From assembly GCA_022495995.1 (NCBI GenBank), contig JAFEMH010000938.1:372001-436000 (forward strand): a stretch of DNA of 64,000 bases, written 5' to 3'. Made by a program: the position numbers and the translations under genes. A model generated the notes under the pieces. The model had not been told where the DNA came from. It saw nothing but the letters and a program-made list of their open reading frames with translations, and ran no database searches. Positions 48,009-59,261 of the stretch are shown here, piece after piece. This stretch comes from Adenophora triphylla var. japonica (Eukaryota > Streptophyta > Magnoliopsida > Asterales > Campanulaceae). Each line of letters starts with the position of its first letter. The first letter of the stretch is position 1.

Positions 48009-49321
48009 ATCCCCCACATGAATGACAATTAATGCATGAATGCAATTTCGTCCAATGTTCGGGCGAACTATTATTACATCGGGATAGATAGCTTGTGGCC
48101 TTGAATCCTCCCTAGTGAAATATTATCGGATATACTAGCCATTTGGTAGCGAGTCGCTTTGAACCAGTGATTGTCGGGTGTATACCAAGACAATAGTACT
48201 CACATAATAACAGCTCTAACAATTGTTGTTCTCACGTTTTGTCCATTTCGGCCCTGGACCGTATCTCATTCATAAGCGTTCATTTAGAGGCGGCCAAATT
48301 ACCTCTCGCTTATATAGGTGATTCTCACTATAAGGAGTATCATGCACTACTCCACCCGTAGGTATAGAAATCATTAAAAGTTTTCTCAACTTATCCTTAC
48401 CACTGCTGCATGTGCTTGTACTTGGATGTTCTGGGAATGAGTATTCAACATCTCCAGGTTAATTAAACCGAGTTGTTGTTTCCAAGTAACTCTACTAGAA
48501 CTTATAACTTGGTTGTCTCATTGAACCAAGGGCCTGGGATCTCCATTTCTCAAGGTTGAGTGTCCGCTATAAGTTCTTTTGTTGTGGGTTTTAAACCCAT
48601 TCCCCTTACTGCATTTTGTACAGTTGATCTCTATTACTACCCTTAGGTAGACGGATCTGATTTTGACTTCACATGGCTAGTTGTGACAGTCGCATTTTGA
48701 GATCAATTGTACTATGGTAGTGTGTCTAAGACCATTGTGTCTTGACTTACCACTATGTTCTACACCTTTTCCTATTTTCCATTGTCGTCACAATGCCTTA
48801 GGTCATGCAGACATAAACTTATTCCACAAAGGAATATCTTTTCCAAGAATTTATTAGACCAATCAATTCATATTCTTTACAAGATTGAGTTAGCTATATT
48901 TTCTTGGAAAGTGACATCTTTACTCCAACTAATGTGAGCGCATTCTCAATTTGGAATATGTTTGTGTCGAATATTCAATCAATATATTCTTTTCATACTT
49001 TTGAATATTTCAGGTATTGTAATTTTTAATCATAAGTATATCCTTAAGTACACCAAGTACTATGACTATACTATTCTGGTGATTTTAATCATAGGTATAT
49101 CTTTAAGTACACTAAGTACTATGACTATACTATTCCGGTGATTGATTACAATTTCAAATTGACTTCTAGTCTTTCTAGAATGATCAGTCCCTTTGAGTGA
49201 TCAAATTACTAAACGGTTAGTTTCTTCGAGTGGTCTATATCTCTAAGTGGTCCGACTTTCCGAGTCTACCTTTCTAGAGTTCACCTCTCAAGAATCTACC
49301 GGAGTCTTAGCTGGAGGGCTA

Positions 49322-50854
49322 TCAATGGCATTGAACTTCCGAAGAACGTTTTTCTAGGTAATTGGATTGTGAAGGAACTAATCCTTCAGATGTTCTAAAG
49401 ATCTTTATCTCTAATATAACATCGGCTAATCCCATATTTTTCATGTCAAAGTTCCTTTTTAACATGCCTTTGGTATTCATGATCAATTCATGACTACTTC
49501 CCATTATTAACATGTCGTCTACATAAAGACAAACAATAACGAATGATTCAGATGTTCTTTAATGTAGACACATTTGTCACATTAATTAATCTAGAATCCA
49601 TTCGATAACATAGTTCTATCGAACTTCTCATGCCACTGTTTAGATGCTTGTTTTAGTCCATATAACGACTTTACAAGTTAATACACCTTTCGTACTTTAC
49701 TAGGAACCACGAACCCTTCTACTAGCTCCTTATTTAGGAAGGTTGTTTTCACATCCATTTGATGTATCTCAAGATTATGCACTGTTGCAATAGTTATGAG
49801 AACACGTATAGATGTGATCCTTGAGCGTTTAAGGACTATCTTTCGAGAATCTATCTCTTCAGATTCTATGCCTTTAGGGACTATCTTTCGAGATCCTTTT
49901 ATCAAGAAAAAATCCGTCTCATTAGAGTTTATTTCATAAGATTATTTTTTCTATAAAACTGTATCTTCTGAAATTGTAACTCTTTAGGCTAGACCTCTTG
50001 AAAATCCTTCCTATTGATTTCAAGAGTCCAATATTTAATATTTTCATCCTTGGCACTTCTAGTTTTGCAACCCAATGGTTCGCATAGGAAGATCAACCAT
50101 CTTCCAAAATAGAATAGGATGAACTATTAACTGTTACCATAGCCAAATACCCCCACATTTGAGGTATTTATAAAACGGCTTATGAATAATTCATAATTCG
50201 TCATCATTGAATATTTCCTTTCTAAGGATCCATTTGTAACCCAATGGTTAGCATTATGGAGGAAGATCAAATAACTTCCAAATATATGATGATCTATTCT
50301 TTTAATCTAATGCTTAACAGTTTCTGTTAATACTAGAAGTTCATATCTATAGAACTTATGTATTTAGCTTGTACCCCCACACTTGAGGTGTACCTCCACA
50401 TATCAAATATTTTATGAATATCCTAATTCATATTTAATATTTTCCTTTATGTGGAGTCATTTAATTGTAATAACCATGTTATCTACAATGTATTTCATCT
50501 CCTTGAGATGAACCGACGACATAGTCATAACTATGTTTAAGTGAGGTCTCTTCAACCATTTTCCTTGTAAGGAAACTTGTTTTCGAAGAATACCGCATTT
50601 TCATTTCAAATTTGTTCTTCACAAATCTATATGCACTACTGTTAGTTTGCATGTCCAATGGAAATGTAATCCATGGTTTTGGGTCCTATCTTAACCTCTT
50701 TAGGTTTAGATATTTCTACCTTTGCTAGGTATACCCACGTTTTGTCGAGTAAGACGGAACTTTTCAACATCTCTTTATAAGTTCTATTCTTCCTCTCTAA
50801 TGATTCAATTGATTTGGGTGTGTAAGAAGCATTCGTTTGATAAATAAGTGCCAA
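49322..50854 (-). pseudogene. Copia pol remnants (integrase edge and reverse transcriptase)
   Basis: Minus-strand pieces: MLIMGSSHELIMNTKGMLKR with FDMKNMGLADVILEIKI (49322-49513, the RT block after YVDD); ITIATVHNLEIHQMDVKTTF with LNKELVEGF (49678-49905, an earlier RT block). At 50642-50854 a KTWVYLAKVEISKPKEVKIG piece matches the region after the integrase core. The order along the minus strand is right for Copia, but stops and deletions separate the blocks and the protease/integrase core is not recognisable. Confidence 0.8.
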
Positions 50855-51333
50855 CGTCCCAACAATTATTTTTCCAAACGGTACTACATACTAACCACCT
50901 CTATCACTACGAAATTCTTAATTGATAATTAAGATGAATCACAAACCTTATTGTTTACTTAAAACTTTAAGGTTTTACTTTTACTTTTCCAAAAGATGAA
51001 CTTTGCATAAATGCAATCATAAATAGAAGTAATGAACTATCTATTTATTATCTCTGGTTTGAACTGATTTCTACAAAAGAAATCACAATTGATATGCGAA
51101 TCAAACTTCATCTTAGGTAGTAATTTTAAATTAACTCGTCGACTTAGTGAATTTAAATTTACACGACCTAATTGAACACATCATAACAATTGGAACACTT
51201 CAAACCAAGTAAATAAAATTTGAAATTTTATTCTTCGCACTTAAGCGGATAAAACATTTACAATTCAAGTTAAGGAGTCCTTCAACAAGGTACCCTTTAC
51301 TAACACAATAACCACATTTGGTCAGTTCAAAAC

Positions 51334-52079
51334 TTATCCCGATAGACTAAGTTGCTCGAAATTCAATGGAACATTTCTATCTTCATTCACATTGGCTTGA
51401 AGAGGGTTTCCACCTTGGTTGTTGATTCTAGGATGTCGACATTCCCTAGCCATATGCCCGGGTTTGCTGCAATTAAAACAACTACCTCTAACCTTCTTGG
51501 CGGTCCTCTTCACTTTCCCGGTGTTCTTTCTCTTGTTTCCGGTACTTCTTTCCACCAAGTTCACTTGCGGTCTTTTAGTCACAATACACATAGTATTGTG
51601 CATCTCGAGAAAATCCCAAAGTTCTCTCGCGGTCTTTATGCCATGACACACTCAGATTGTGCATAATCCAAGCCATTAAGAATATAGTTGCGACACAAGA
51701 AATCGCTGTGATTCCATGTATCCAAGTCATTCTTTGCTTTGGATTCATCCTCGTCGGATATCAATGGTGGATATTCCCAAAGAAATCGCACCAATTTTAA
51801 TGTTGTCAAATAGACCAACATTTTCTGTTGCCACCTCTTAAAGTCCATTCCGGTAAGAATACCCGGTCTTTTCGCATGTACGAACACATGAGACGGAGGG
51901 AGAGCATTATGAGGTGCAACCCTTGAGGTTGTACCTGAGTCACGTGAAGGAGGTTTCTTACCATGAACCGAGTGATGCGGTATAGGAGCGGGTGCAACAT
52001 TGTTGAACGTAGCGTCACCTTGAGTTGGAGGCGTTACATTCCCTTGACTGGATGCGGTGGTGTCTTTCTCATTTGCCAT
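51334..52079 (-). pseudogene. Copia gag remnant with zinc knuckle
   Basis: ATG at 52079 opens a gag-like protein (FKRWQQKMLVYLTTLKLVRF, NYILNGL) that stops at 51636. A second frame (51651-51334) continues with ELWDFLE and the zinc knuckle CFNCSKPGHMARECRHP (CX2CX4HX4C). The central gag segment between ELWDFLE and the knuckle is largely deleted, so the product is defective. Confidence 0.85.
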
Positions 52080-52120
52080 CTCTTGAAGGTCTTGAAGAAG
52101 CGTAAATAACTTCTTACGAT

Positions 52121-52587
52121 TGTTGGACTTTTATGGTAGGCTTCTTTAAGACTTAACAGAAAAACTGACGGCAAAAGTAATGGAGATTGAAAACAAATGA
52201 AATCAAGTCGAGTCTTGTATTAAATACAATCTCCGTAAGAAGTTATTGCCCCGCACAGGTGCTTACGGTTTCAATGGCAATCTTCTAGTAAGATAAAACG
52301 ACTTTTAAGTATATGATAGGAGCACTCCAAATCAAATACTCTAACGAACAACACTATGTTTGAAACTTTGGACTTTGAAGGATTTGATGCAACAATATGC
52401 CAATGATTTGGTTATGTTTTTCTATCTTACTAGAGGGTAGGAGGGCTCAAATTACTGTATGAATGAATTGAAATTCGGAGGGGGAAGTATATAAGGAGAG
52501 TCAAAAGGTTTTGTGTCTTTTCCATTAAAAGGTGCACCTTTTCTCGAACAGCTGTGAAGGGCACGACTCGTGCCCTTTGGCACGAGT
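52121..52587 (-). repeat. Right (5') LTR, outer segment before nested insertion
   Basis: Matches 47149-47615 with few substitutions. It is interrupted at the central CGAGT of the palindrome GCACGAGTCGTGC by the element at 52588-55387. The LTR resumes at 55388 and ends at 55799, where one extra CTCACGACTCGTG unit is present compared with the left LTR. Confidence 0.9.
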
Positions 52588-55387
52588 TGTAACGACCCTA
52601 ACCCTAGGCACTAATTTAGCATCATATTGTGTGCTTTTAATATTATTGTTAATATTATGTGTCCATTTTATATCCTTGATTTCTTATAATAGGATGAGAT
52701 GATTGGGAAATAAAATAATGTTCTTGGGAGAAGTATAATAGTAGGAATGGATAAAATAAATAAAATGTGGGTAGTTATTCTTCTTTGTGTAGAGGAAAAA
52801 TAAAAATAGAAAAAGAAAGTAAGAGGAGGTTATTTGTGGGGAAGGGGGGGGGGGCATTTCCCTCATTTTCCTCCCATCCTTTCCCCTAAGTCAACCAAAC
52901 CCATGCTTTCCCCATCCCTTCCATCCTTCTCTTTTAATTCAATCAATCACCTCCCTACTCCTCCATTATTCTCCTTTCTTCTTCTTCAATAATTTCCATG
53001 AAAGCCTCCATGGAAACCTTCTTATATAATTCCTTCCAAAAATTATTATAAATGCAAGCCTTCTCCATTTGATGATCCGGGTGTACTTCCGTGTTTGGGG
53101 TGAAGAGGGGAACACATTGAGCTAAGAAGATCCTTAATCCACTTCATAATTGCTAGGTAAGTTATTATGACTTCTTTCTAAATATTGCACATTTTATGTG
53201 TTAATGAATGTTTTGTGAAAAGAAAAAGGATGTTGTATTTTTAAATAAGGTTATTTGAGTAAGTTGGGTTAATTGAGGATGAATTGATATTTAGTATGAA
53301 ATGGGGGTTTAAATTGGAAGAAGGAGGGTATAAAGAAAATAAAAGGTTGATGACTTTAAGGTTGTTCTTGTTATATTGATAATTGTTTCATACTTTGGAA
53401 AAATTTATAATAGTTGAGTGATTTGGTAAATGAAATAGAAAGAGTTTAATGTTCATGGAAGATGATTTAGAATATATGAAATGGGTGGAAGATTTAGTGA
53501 TGAATAATTTAGGTTACATGATTATGGGTTTACTTGAATTATGATGATCCTTGTAAGCTAGGAAATCCTCTTGGTGTTCTTGAATATTGGGCTAGATAAA
53601 AAGAAAAGGAATTGAAGCTAGGTAGAAGAGTTGAAATCTGGAAATTGGCTGGAAGGGCACTTGGGCGGTCGCCCAAGGGGCATGAGCGGCCGCCCATGCT
53701 GCCAGAAATTTGATTTCCTTGGAAAACCTCTTGGGCGGTCGCCCAAGAGGTGTGTGCGGTCGCCCAAGAGGGCAGAACTAAATTACCTTTGGAAACCCAC
53801 TTGGGCGGTCGCCCAAGTGGTATGGGCGGTCGCCCAAGACCCCAGAAACTCACTTTAAATCTGAACCAAAATTAGTTTAGCAATCTTATTTGATCACTTA
53901 TAAATTATGACTACCACTTGGTAAATTGAGCTTGCACCCTCATAGAGGCCTTGTGTTATTGTACAATGACTATGTAGGAATGGTTTATGATGCATAGTGG
54001 TCTTACTTGCCCCTATCCTTGGTGATTAGTTGGAAATAGTGTAGAAGCCATAGGTTTCACTATTGAGTTAATTGGAAGATGAGCATGTATCGCCTTGTTG
54101 CATTATTATCCCAAATTTTGGAATTATTGATTTTGGTGGATACCTTAATATCCTAAGTATGGATTATTTGGCAAGTTGTTGGGTGTATCCCAAGTGTGGA
54201 TTAATTGGTATTGTTATATTGTATCCCAAGTGTGGATTATTTGGTTATATTGTTACCTTACTTGAATTCATATTCATTGATGAGATTATGCATAGTGTAT
54301 TAAATGGTTGTTGCACTATGGTATGGATTAGCATGAGTATACATTACCATGTTGTTATATTATGATGCATTGTGTATTAATGGTTGTTGCACTATGGCAT
54401 TGATTAGCATGAGTATACATTACCATGTTGTTATATTATTATCCATTTTTGTGGATTTATTTCAAGTATCTATCATGTGCTTGAACGTGTATATGTGATA
54501 AGGGAGTATAATAGAATTCAATCAATTATTGATTTGTTCTATAAGTGATTGAAGGTTCATTATACGTGACTGCCTCTCGCGCCACAGAGTGGGATGTGCA
54601 AGCTACTGTATTGAGCAAGAAAAAGCCCTTACGGTTATGCTGCGATTTGGTGTACCGGTGGAATGCTCTGTATGAAGCCAAGCTTTACAGTAGCGCTGAT
54701 AGTATATGATACTCTAAATTAGGGGTCATATATGTATCCTGTTTTCTTATATGGATCTCTGGGGTATGAGACCTATAAGCGGTGAATGTGCATGGGGGCA
54801 ATTCACCAAAGAGTGGAGTTTTACTCCCACGTTGTACGACTTATTGTTCAGACGGGAAAGGTAAAATGAGGTAACGTAAGGTGTTTACCGCTTTCATAAT
54901 GTGTTATGTGCTACCATGCTATGTGTTGCATCTTGTTTGGCATCTTGCTGCATTCATAATAGCTTATTGAGATTTATTCTCACCCCTTCCCTTTTACTGC
55001 TTTAGATTGTGCTGAGACAGGTGACCTGAACCAGTGAGGCCGGGGAAAGAGTTGGACTCTTGCTTTTGGGACTTATCAGGATAGGTATATGAGAGGGTTG
55101 TTGGGAACATATTTAAGTATTACTCTTTTATAAGTTGTAGGGAAAACTCTTTTGTCAAACAATGTTAATCAGGATTTTCAATGTAATTAATCAAGTATGG
55201 TTATTAAAGTATTAGTTTAAATTCCTCCAAGTGGAGATATTATTATTTGATTTTGTTTATGGAAAAATTTAGAATTGGTTTTCTTGTAAAGGCAAATAAA
55301 AGTTTTAAAAATATATAAGATGAGTTTTCTTAGTTTGAGCTTCTCAAGCTCGGGACACGCGTTAGGTCCCGGGTTGGGGTGCTCACA
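52588..55387. mobile_element. 2.8-kb solo LTR nested in the Copia LTR
   Basis: Starts TGTAACGACCCTAACCC and ends GGGGTGCTCACA, with the 5-bp repeat CGAGT on both sides (52583-52587 and 55388-55392). No gag/pol coding is visible, and TG...CA ends with a 5-bp TSD indicate a solo LTR, probably of a Ty3/gypsy-type family given TGTAACGACCC. It contains the hairpin array at 53658-53840 and an internal repeat (TAGCATGAGTATACATTACC, twice, 54328 and 54406; CCCAAGTGTGGATTA, twice). Orientation is uncertain. Confidence 0.8.
53658..53840. repeat. Three tandem twin-hairpin units
   Basis: Units of ~70 bp each hold two GC palindromes. Unit 1: CACTTGGGCG-gt-CGCCCAAGGGG and GCATG-a-GCGGCCGC-c-CATGC. Unit 2: stem CCTCTTGGGCG / CGCCCAAGAGG (53727-53750) and GTGCGGTCGCCC. 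Unit 3: stem CCACTTGGGCG / CGCCCAAGTGG (53797-53820) and GGGCGGTCGCCC. Units 2 and 3 differ by a compensatory T-A to A-T swap in the stem. Spacers share TTGGAAA and GCAGAA/CCAGAAA text. Confidence 0.9.
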
Positions 55388-56089
55388 CGAGTCGTGCTCA
55401 CGACTCGTTCTTCAAGCTTCCACTCGTTCTGATCAGTTTTGAGCCAAGGTCCATTAAGGTCCATTCGTGCTCACGACTCGTGCTCACGACTCGTGCCCAG
55501 AGTCCCCACTCGTTCTGATCAACAGAGTGCACAATTTCATCACCTAAAAACACAGTTTAACTCCAATTAAATCCAAATGATTTAATTGACCTTTTAACCA
55601 ACTCTCGTTAAGTTACAAAAGACCTTTGTCATTAATTCTCATTCACCCTAAATGGTTTTGAGACATTAAATGAGTTTAATAATCTACAACAAATGTAGAA
55701 TACATTTTGTAACTAGTTTCGTTAACAAATAACGAACTTCCGTTAGAAAACTAGATCAACGTTAAGTCAAACTTAACTTTCCGTTACCCATTTCCAACAG
55801 CAACAAGATTGGTTGTCTTTTTTTTTTTTTAGGTTGGATTGAAGGGAGTATTATATAATTAGTAACATCAAGATATACCTAAAACCTAAGATCAAAGGTA
55901 CCATCAAAATCATACTCAAAGGCAATTATATGATCGATTAACAGATAATCCATCTGTCCGTCCCCAGACATATATTCATTTTCATCACTAACCTTAATGA
56001 AATTTACTTATTACTATTTTACTCCATCTTCTTCATTAGTTGTCTCTCATCTTCTCCTCTCTTCCTCTTCTTCCTTCCTTGGTTGCCAT

Positions 56090-56560
56090 TTTAGAAAGTT
56101 CAATGATTTTAACAAATTTTCTGTTGAATTGAAAAGATTTGATTGTAAATTTACATGGATGCTATTGATATTGAGTAGTCCTATTTATACAAAGTAGGAG
56201 AAAGTAAATATGGACATAATAAGGATTCTAAATATACAAGGATCCTACCAAAACTAGAGTCCTACATGAACTTGGAAAAGGAAACAAAGATCTCAGCAGG
56301 AATCCTGTGAGGCGGCCGCCTGAGCAAGGGTGAGGCGTCTGCCTCACGGCAGTAACTACGTTGCTAGAGAATCCAAGTGAGGCGGCCGCCTGGGCAAGCA
56401 TGAGGTGCCAGCCTCACTTGCTGTAGCTGTGATGTTTGCTGAAGCTGTGTGAGGCGCCAGCCCGGGAAAGAATGAGGCGCCAGCCTCACTTGCTGAAGCT
56501 GTGTTGTGTGCTGAACCTGTTTTGCTGAAGTGTGTTTCGTAATTACTTCCAATATTTTCT
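56090..56560 (-). mobile_element. LTR fragment with twin hairpins upstream of TATA
   Basis: On the minus strand TATAAATAG (complement of 56181-56189) is followed by a leader-like stretch and preceded by three pairs of palindromes. These are AGGCGGCCGCCT (56310-56321) with GTGAGGC-gtct-GCCTCAC (56330-56347); AGGCGGCCGCCT (56380-56391) with TGAGG-tgccag-CCTCA (56401-56416); and a third pair at 56451-56487. The layout resembles a Copia U3/R region; exact LTR ends were not found. Confidence 0.5.
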
Positions 56561-56712
56561 ATAGTAGTGTGAAAACTTTAAGTGATATTTCCAAAAAAAA
56601 AAAACTCCTATTTTCAAATGAACCAAATATTTTATTTTTGGTGGTTTTAGAATAAAAATGTCAATTTTGTAATCCCATCATTCAAATCAATAGATTTTAA
56701 TTGTGAGATGTA

Positions 56713-56815
56713 CTCTCTCCGTCCCAAAATGAATGTCCAAAACTTTTCAAATTTACTCTTGATTTGTCGAGCAAGTTTGAATTTTTTTGGGACTTCATTT
56801 TTGTGACAGAGGGAG
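56713..56815. mobile_element. Short Stowaway MITE
   Basis: CTCTCTCCGTCCCAAAATGA at the left, inner GAATGTCC, and a diverged GACAGAGGGAG right end. Confidence 0.65.
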
Positions 56816-57079
56816 TTTTAAATTACTAAATCTAGTGGGCCTTTTAAATACCCTAGAAATCATTCATCAAAGCCTCAAAGGGTGTCAGCTTCATTTTTAT
56901 TATTGGTGCTAATATGTTCAACATTCAATCAAAGACAGGATTTCAGATTCAGCCATATCTTTGGAGAGTGACAAATTAATTAGTTCAGACCTACTGCTCA
57001 TTAATAAGGGTGACATACTAATGCCATGTTTTTTCTTGATCCCTCCAAAGTGATAGGTATATTAATGTCTCTATAACCA

Positions 57080-57690
57080 TGGCTGAACGGAGACTGCAGG
57101 ACCACAACATCGCAAACCCTTTGGGACCATCTAGATTTAGATTTGGAACAGAGACTGCTATGGACCACAACATCGCAAACCCTTTGGGACCATCTAGATA
57201 CGTACTTATGTTAATGTAATCTAAAACCAACCTAAATTATCATCAATTATTCAGACTAAACTAATCAAATATGTAACTTCCATGCTAGTAATATATTTGA
57301 TTCATTGTACGACTCCGCTCCGATGTGATATCTCAGCAATATATCCATTACTTGTCAAGCTCAATCACATTTGTCCGATTCAACAAGCTTAAAGTAACAA
57401 GGCTAATTTATTCTTGGATACTATTTACCTTAATCTTCTCAAAAATTAATCACTTACAACGACATAAAATGAAAATAATAAATACAGAAATGTACATTAA
57501 TCTCTCTTACCACGACCAAACAAAGACTGCAGGACCACACCATCGCAAAACCTATGGGACCAACTAAATGCATGTATGTATCAAAGTGATGTTTAATATA
57601 ATCTAAACATCAACTGATTCAGCTTACACCTGTCATATTAGCAAATTTTAACCTTATGTCCCATTAATAATTTGATTCATAGTACGGTCC
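57080..57690. repeat. Tandemly duplicated upstream sequence of second dioxygenase gene
   Basis: GACTGCAGGACCACAACATC, then GCAAACCCTTTGGGACCATC occurs at 57091 and, slightly changed, at 57151; a diverged third copy (GACTGCAGGACCACACCATC, then GCAAAACCTATGGGACCAAC) lies near 57526. Flanking text (ATTAATCTCTCT/ATTAATGTCTCT, TAATCTAAA, TTGATTCAT-GTACG) also repeats, so a ~420-bp unit was duplicated and part of it again. Confidence 0.7.
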
Positions 57691-57971
57691 AATATCTCAA
57701 CTAAATTAATGTTGTCATGTCATGATAAATGAACAAGTTCCCCTCATGTGTGATCAAGCCTTAACTTGTAAAACTCAACAATATTCCATCTCATATACCT
57801 CCGGTGCAACAAGTTAATACAAGGACAATAACTACAGAACCAACCGATATTTTATTCTTGAATAGTACTTATGCATAATAATTTCAATAATCAGATGAAT
57901 AAAGATATAATCGACTAGATAACTACATAAAAAAGAATTGAAGAATTACGTGTCAGTTTGGTGCAAGAAAC

Positions 57972-57978
57972 TATAAAT
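57972..57978 (+). promoter_or_regulatory. TATA box of second dioxygenase gene
   Basis: TATAAAT lies about 100 bases before the ATG at 58079, matching the spacing in the paralogue at 45565. Confidence 0.55.
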
Positions 57979-58078
57979 TCCTAGCATGTAAAATTAAGTA
58001 TGCCAACTCTGATCTCACTTTATTATCTGCCTTAAGAATCCGTAATTGACTTACCTCGAAGAGATCACTGCAAAACCA

Positions 58079-59261
58079 ATGGGTTCCCTTACACAGCCTA
58101 AGCTTCTCGTTGTAGACTTAACCAAACTAGAATCCCTAAAGCCTGGTACAGTTTCATATTCCAAAGCATGTAATGATATCAAGTATGCTCTTGAAAATCA
58201 TGGCTGTTTTGTAGCTTTGTACGATAAAATTTCGCCCGAGCTTCATAAATCTCTCTTTAAAGCAGCAGATAACTTGTTTGATCTCCCCAACGAAACCAAA
58301 ATGCAAAACATCAACGACAAACCTTACCATGGCTACGTAGGTCAAATGTCCTATGTACCCCTTCATGAAGGGCTAGGCATCGACTATGCAACAACCACAG
58401 AAGGTGTTGAAAATTTCACTAAACTCATGTGGCCTAATGGAAATGAATCTTTCTGGTACGTATTTATAAATTAATGATTTAGTTTCATATATTCGCGTTT
58501 ATTGATATTCTAAGCTTGATTAATTTTTCCTTGAATAGTTTTTTTAATAAGATTTTTTTCTTGAATAGTGAAAGTTCAGTCGCGTTTTCAAGGACTGTGG
58601 CGGAATTAGAAAGAATGGTGGTGAAGATGTTATTTGAAAGTTATGGGGTAGAAAAGTATATTGACTCTCATGTTGAGTCGACCACCTATCTTCTCCGTTA
58701 CCTCAAGTATAGAGCACCTGAGATGAACGAGACCACAATGGCGTTTCCTTCTCATACGGATAAAAGCTTCTTAACTATACTCTATCAAAATCAAGTTTCT
58801 GGTTTGGAAGTTAAAACAAGGGACAATGAATGGCTTTCTGTTGAGTTCCCCCCTTCTTCATTCGTTGTCATGGCTGGGGATGCATGCAAGGTGAGTTGTT
58901 CTTTTTTGGTAGATTATTGCTACAATTATTTTTTATCAATAACATTCAATTGTTTTTTTTATTATTATTATTACATTGGAAAATTTATTAGGCATGGAGC
59001 AACAATAGGGTACTTTCACCTAACCATAAAGTGACTATGGATATGAAGGAGCAGAAAGAAACAAGATACACTATAGCATTGTTTTCTTTCTTGAGTAAGA
59101 TGGTGCAGGTGCCAGATGAGTTTATTGACGATGAAACCCCTCTGCAGTTTAATCCATTTGTGCATGTTGATTTACTCAAGTTCTACGACACGGACCATGG
59201 TCGCAGATCACAAGATATTCTCAAGGATTTCTGTGGTGTTCCAAACATCATTTGCACCTGA
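58079..59261 (+). CDS. AOP1-like 2-oxoglutarate/Fe(II) dioxygenase, 3 exons
   Basis: Tandem paralogue of the gene at 45565. Exons 58079-58455, 58569-58890, 58992-59261 sum to 969 nt (322 codons plus stop). The first two exons have exactly the same lengths (377 and 322 nt) as in the paralogue. The start MGSLTQPKLL was chosen by alignment with MGSQTV; an upstream in-frame TTG is not credible. Iron ligands His188, Asp190 (SHTD) and His245 (SPNH) are present. The 2OG-binding motif is Arg258-x-Thr260 (RYT) rather than the usual R-x-S, a conservative change. The C-terminus is seven residues longer. Likely active; substrate unknown. The pair is now separated by 11 kb of LTR elements. Confidence 0.93.

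Larger units (their letters stand above)
47149..55799 (-). mobile_element. Copia-type LTR retrotransposon, minus strand, with a nested solo LTR
   Basis: LTRs TGTTGG...CCAACA flank a decayed interior, and the 5-bp repeat GCAAC borders both outer edges (47144-47148, 55800-55804). Gag and RT remnants read on the minus strand, so the 5' LTR is the right one. A purine tract (minus-strand GTGGGGGAT) precedes the left LTR as expected for the polypurine tract. No standard Met-tRNA primer site is seen: only 41 bases separate the right LTR from the gag ATG. Without the nested 2.8-kb insertion the element is about 5.8 kb. Stretch 48009-49300 holds no recognisable domain, apart from a 65-bp tandem (TAAGTACACCAAGTACTATG, twice, 49025-49142). 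Confidence 0.9.

Noticed and set aside
53658..53840. Regular repeats as a CRISPR array
   Set aside because: Repeats are hairpins of ~24 bp with conserved spacers inside a plant solo LTR; no cas genes and wrong kind of genome.
58046..58078. Upstream N-terminal extension of the second dioxygenase
   Set aside because: It would need a TTG start; the paralogue and family start at MGS.
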